In this document: in pieces, positions 61,227 to 64,000 of the stretch
How positions within the stretch are numbered: the stretch's first letter is position 1
Layout: each line of letters starts with the position of its first letter
NCBI RefSeq assembly: GCF_014192155.1
Contig: NZ_JACHXO010000001.1
Span: 584,069 to 648,068, forward strand
Length of the DNA stretch: 64,000 nt
From: Roseateles terrae
GTDB taxonomy: Bacteria > Pseudomonadota > Gammaproteobacteria > Burkholderiales > Burkholderiaceae_C
Direction of reading: 5' to 3'
Notes under the pieces: generated by a model
The model's input: only the letters and a program-made list of their open reading frames with translations
The model's database searches: none
Told to the model about the DNA's origin: nothing
Program-made: the position numbers and the translations under genes

Positions 61227-62917
61227 AAACGGTTCTTGCCCACGGGCGTGCCGCCCAGGGACGGCGCGCCGATCAGGATCGCGGCCACATGGTTGGCGGG
61301 CTGCGGCGGTCCCAGCTTCTGGCCCTTCGCCACGAGCAGCGCCTGGGTATCCGGCGACAGCGCAAACGGCTCGACCTGGGTGACGCCCGGCAGCCATTGT
61401 TGATGGAAGCGCGGCGCGTCGACCGCTTCCTGCACCGTCATGCCGTAGTCGATGACATTGAGCATCGTGTGCAGCACCGCGGTGATGATGCGGCTGCCGC
61501 CCGGCGTGCCGACCACCATCACTGGCTGGCCGTTCTGGGTCACGATGGTCGGGCTCATCGACGACAGCGGACGCTTGCCGGGGGCGATGGCATTCGCTTC
61601 CCCCTGCACCAGTCCGTACATGTTGGGCACCCCCGGCTTGGCGGTGAAGTCGTCCATCTCATTGTTCAGCAGCACGCCGGTGCCGGCGGCCGTCACCTTC
61701 GCACCGAACCAGTCGTTCAGGGTGTAGGTGACCGAGACGGCATTGCCCCAGCGGTCGGCGATCGAGTAGTGGGTGGTGTTGCTGCCCTCATGCGGCTCGA
61801 CGCCCGGCTTGATGTCCTGCGATACGCCCGCCCTGTCGGGATTGATCACCGCGCGGATGCGGGCGGCATAGGCCTTGTCGGTCAGGCGGGCCACGGGGTT
61901 CTTCACGAAGTCCGGATCGCCGAGATAACTGTTGCGGTCGGCATAGGCATGCCGCATCGCTTCGATCTGATAGTGCACCGATTGCGCGGAGCGCCAGCCC
62001 AGGTCCTTGAGCGGATAGCCCTCGAGAATGTTGAGCATCTCGCAAATGATCACGCCCCCGCTGCTGGGCGGCGGCGCGGAGACCACGTGATAGCCGCGGT
62101 AATCGCATTCCACCGGGGCCAGCTCCCGGGTGCTGTATTGGTCGAGATCGGCCTGGGTGAGGATGCCGCCGCCGCTCTTGCTGGATTTCGCCAGGGCCGC
62201 ACCCACGCTGCCTTGGTAGAAGCCGGCGGTGCCCTTGCTGCTGATGGCCTTCAAGGTGCGGGCCAGGTCTTTCTGCACCAGCGTGTCGCCGACCTGAAAG
62301 GGCTCACCGGTGCGGCGCAGGAAGATCGTCCCCGAGGCCGGATCCTTGCGGAAATCGGCGGTTGCGGTGTGCAGCATGTCGATGTCGCCCTGGTCCAGGA
62401 CGAAACCCTTCTCCGCCAGCCGAATCGCCGGCGCGATCAACGCCTCCCGCTTCATCGAGCCGTATTTGGCACGGGCATATTCAAGTCCGGACACGGTGCC
62501 GGGGACCCCCACCGCCAGATGCCCGTGGGTGCTCAGGCCCGGAACCACATTGCCGCTGCGGTCCAGATACATGTTGGCGGTGGCAGCCAGCGGGGCTTTC
62601 TCGCGGAAGTCGAGAAAGGTCTTGCGGCCATCGGCCAGCTGGACCGTCATGAAGCCGCCGCCGCCCAGATTGCCGGCGGCGGGGTACACCACGGCCAGGG
62701 CATAACCGACTGCCACGGCCGCATCGACCGCATTGCCGCCGCGCTCCAGCACCTGCACGCCGACCTGGCTGGCCAGATGCTGGGCCGTGACCACCATGCC
62801 GTTCTCGGCGGCCGCCGGGGCGACCGAAGCCGCCAGCGCGGTGGCGCTGAAGGGGGCGAAGGGAGCCAGGGGGACGAAGGACAGGGTCAGCCCTGCCAGC
62901 AGCAACCGCACACGCAT
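61175..62917 (-). CDS. ggt: Gamma-glutamyltransferase
   Basis: 580 residues from ATG 62917, with a signal peptide (LAGLTLSFVPLAP..ALA). NAVDAAVAVGYALAVVYPAAGNLGGGGFM is the N-terminal hallmark and GSNTTHYSIADRWGNAVSVTYTLN contains the processed Thr nucleophile; TPGGSRIITAVLH follows. It is a periplasmic enzyme that transfers or hydrolyses the gamma-glutamyl group of glutathione. Confidence 0.93.
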   Translation of the reverse strand: MRVRLLLAGLTLSFVPLAPFAPFSATALAASVAPAAAENGMVVTAQHLASQVGVQVLERGGNAVDAAVAVGYALAVVYPAAGNLGGGGFMTVQLADGRKTFLDFREKAPLAATANMYLDRSGNVVPGLSTHGHLAVGVPGTVSGLEYARAKYGSMKREALIAPAIRLAEKGFVLDQGDIDMLHTATADFRKDPASGTIFLRRTGEPFQVGDTLVQKDLARTLKAISSKGTAGFYQGSVGAALAKSSKSGGGILTQADLDQYSTRELAPVECDYRGYHVVSAPPPSSGGVIICEMLNILEGYPLKDLGWRSAQSVHYQIEAMRHAYADRNSYLGDPDFVKNPVARLTDKAYAARIRAVINPDRAGVSQDIKPGVEPHEGSNTTHYSIADRWGNAVSVTYTLNDWFGAKVTAAGTGVLLNNEMDDFTAKPGVPNMYGLVQGEANAIAPGKRPLSSMSPTIVTQNGQPVMVVGTPGGSRIITAVLHTMLNVIDYGMTVQEAVDAPRFHQQWLPGVTQVEPFALSPDTQALLVAKGQKLGPPQPANHVAAILIGAPSLGGTPVGKNRFYGANDPRRNTGLALGY

Positions 62918-62957
62918 CAACTTCTCCAGGAAGGACAGGTGCGGTTGATTATGACGC

Positions 62958-63338
62958 TCAGGCGGCCGCCATCCAGCCGCTGTGCAGCAGACCGTTCAGA
63001 TCGCTGACGAGTTCCTCGAACTCGAAGGACTTGTCGTAGAAGCCGTCTGCACCGCGGTGCACCACCTGCGGCCCGAAGATCTGGCTGTTCTCGGCACTCA
63101 GCACAAACAGCTTGCCCCGAAAACCGTCGGCACGGATGCGGGAGATGACGCCCAGGCCGCTGCCGGCGGACAAGGTCAGGTCCACCAGCACGACATCCGG
63201 ATGATTCAGCGCCACCATCGCCACCGCGGCGCTTTCACTGTCGGTCTGGCCGACCACGGTGATGTGGCCCTCCGTCTGGAGGCGGTCCACCATCAGGCGG
63301 CGCAGGCGGCTGCAATCTTCCACCAGGACAACTCTCAT
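62958..63338 (-). CDS. Receiver-only response regulator
   Basis: 126 residues consisting only of a REC domain. Glu7-Asp8, Asp53 (VVLVDLTLS, phosphorylation site), Ser81 and Lys103 are conserved. No output domain, so it acts by protein contacts, like CheY-type regulators. No histidine kinase is adjacent. Confidence 0.85.
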   Translation of the reverse strand: MRVVLVEDCSRLRRLMVDRLQTEGHITVVGQTDSESAAVAMVALNHPDVVLVDLTLSAGSGLGVISRIRADGFRGKLFVLSAENSQIFGPQVVHRGADGFYDKSFEFEELVSDLNGLLHSGWMAAA

Positions 63339-63462
63339 CTTGTCACTCCCTGTTGGACGTGATGATGCGCGGTGCCGACGGCTTTGCCGATGGCGGGTGC
63401 CCGCGGCCTGATGACAGTCATCCCACCCTTGCGGTGTAGGTGTTTGACCGGCGTGTGGGGGG

Positions 63463-64000
63463 TCAGACGCGCGCGGCCTTGGCCGCCGGGGTGTAGCTGT
63501 CCAGCCGCGCGAGCAGCCGTTCCTTCATGCGGTCGGTGATTTCAGCGTCACGGATCAGCGCCGGCCAGGTGTCGAAGGCGCGCTGGGCGCAGCGGCGCAA
63601 CGCCGTCCAGGCGGGCTTTTCCGGCAGTCCCAGCCGGGCACAGAAATCACGGACCACCACCGGGTGCAACGGGGACTTGCGGTCCGCCGGACGGCGGGCC
63701 GCCGCCTTGGACGACGAGGCCGCCGGCCATGAAGCCGCTTGTGATGGAGATGGCGCAGGCATCAGTGACAGCGCCCGCCCGTGGATGCCGATGGGATAGG
63801 CCGCATAGGCCACCAGGTCGTAGGCGGGCGGCAGGTCGGGTGCGCGTGGGTCGGTATAGCGCAGGCCGATGTTCTTCAGATGCATGTCCGGATTGCCCAT
63901 CAGGTCACTGACCAGGATTCGCCGCAGCAGTTCATGCACCGCCGCTTCACCGAGGCTCGGCACCGTCATCATGACGGCGGCGATGGTGAGGTAATCCTGC
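63463..64000 (-). CDS. hipA: HipA-type kinase, C-terminal part (runs off right edge)
   Basis: The frame is open from base 63999 to the stop at 63463 and continues beyond the window. LLRRILVSDLMGNPDMHLKNIGLRY holds the HipA catalytic GNxDxHxKN motif; PPAYDLVAYAAYPIG follows as metal-binding DxV loop. HipA phosphorylates glutamyl-tRNA synthetase or related targets. A 50-residue Ser/Ala insertion follows this motif. HipB, if present, is outside. Confidence 0.8.
   Translation of the reverse strand, partial: QDYLTIAAVMMTVPSLGEAAVHELLRRILVSDLMGNPDMHLKNIGLRYTDPRAPDLPPAYDLVAYAAYPIGIHGRALSLMPAPSPSQAASWPAASSSKAAARRPADRKSPLHPVVVRDFCARLGLPEKPAWTALRRCAQRAFDTWPALIRDAEITDRMKERLLARLDSYTPAAKAARV

Noticed and set aside
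1-64000. CRISPR arrays, tRNA or rRNA genes, riboswitches
   Set aside because: No regularly spaced repeats, no cloverleaf ends with CCA-type acceptor and no known aptamer motif were noticed by eye; a dedicated scan was not possible.

Overview
This 64 kb window is a piece of a high-GC chromosome, most likely from a Burkholderiales bacterium of the Roseateles/Mitsuaria/Rhizobacter type (inference). The pointers are four PEP-CTERM surface proteins, PETase-like polyester hydrolases, a LitR-like MerR regulator beside photolyase-like genes, a DUF4347/cadherin-type giant adhesin and many secreted alpha/beta hydrolases. I saw no rRNA, tRNA or CRISPR array.

Layout. 1-2.8 kb: 5' part of a giant adhesin (minus strand, runs off the left edge). 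3-9.9 kb: exported proteins (DUF2145 pair, PHP-type lipoprotein, DUF5916 outer-membrane protein, esterase). 10-31.6 kb: ordinary metabolic and envelope genes, including three PEP-CTERM proteins, a GntP permease, a RidA/LysR divergent pair with a perfect operator palindrome, a DUF6345 caspase-like protein with a propeptide-like partner, and several alpha/beta hydrolases. 31.7-34.1 kb: decayed IS3-family fragments on both sides of a secreted protein with four 30-residue repeats. 34.2-39.9 kb: a compact filamentous phage (inovirus) prophage with repressor, ssDNA-binding protein, three tiny genes, major coat, pIII-, pVI- and Zot/pI-like proteins and an HUH replication initiator. 40-44 kb: DUF2726 protein, CPBP-like membrane protein and a large unknown membrane protein. 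43.4-48 kb: SDR, photolyase-like and FAD-oxidoreductase operon divergent from a MerR/LitR-like regulator. 48-57.2 kb: GFA, LysE, SF1 helicase, phytase-like esterase coupled to a PEP-CTERM protein, YkgJ, aldehyde dehydrogenase. 57.3-61.2 kb: two tandem PETase-like polyester hydrolases, a lipase-chaperone-like gene between them and an AraC regulator. 61-64 kb: gamma-glutamyltransferase, a receiver-only response regulator and the C-terminal half of a HipA kinase.

The most interesting unit is the polyesterase cluster. Copy 1 and the chaperone-like gene form one transcription unit ended by a strong hairpin. Copy 2 has its own promoter. Both promoters share the same block: CTAGGGGG, then AAGGCA, 17 bases, TAGACT. 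This suggests co-activation by a common factor, possibly the AraC protein encoded next door. The second most interesting unit is the DUF6345/propeptide-like pair, which looks like a split caspase-fold protease with its pro-domain. The inovirus prophage is intact enough to be functional and carries unusual small genes and a repeated near-palindrome around its repressor.
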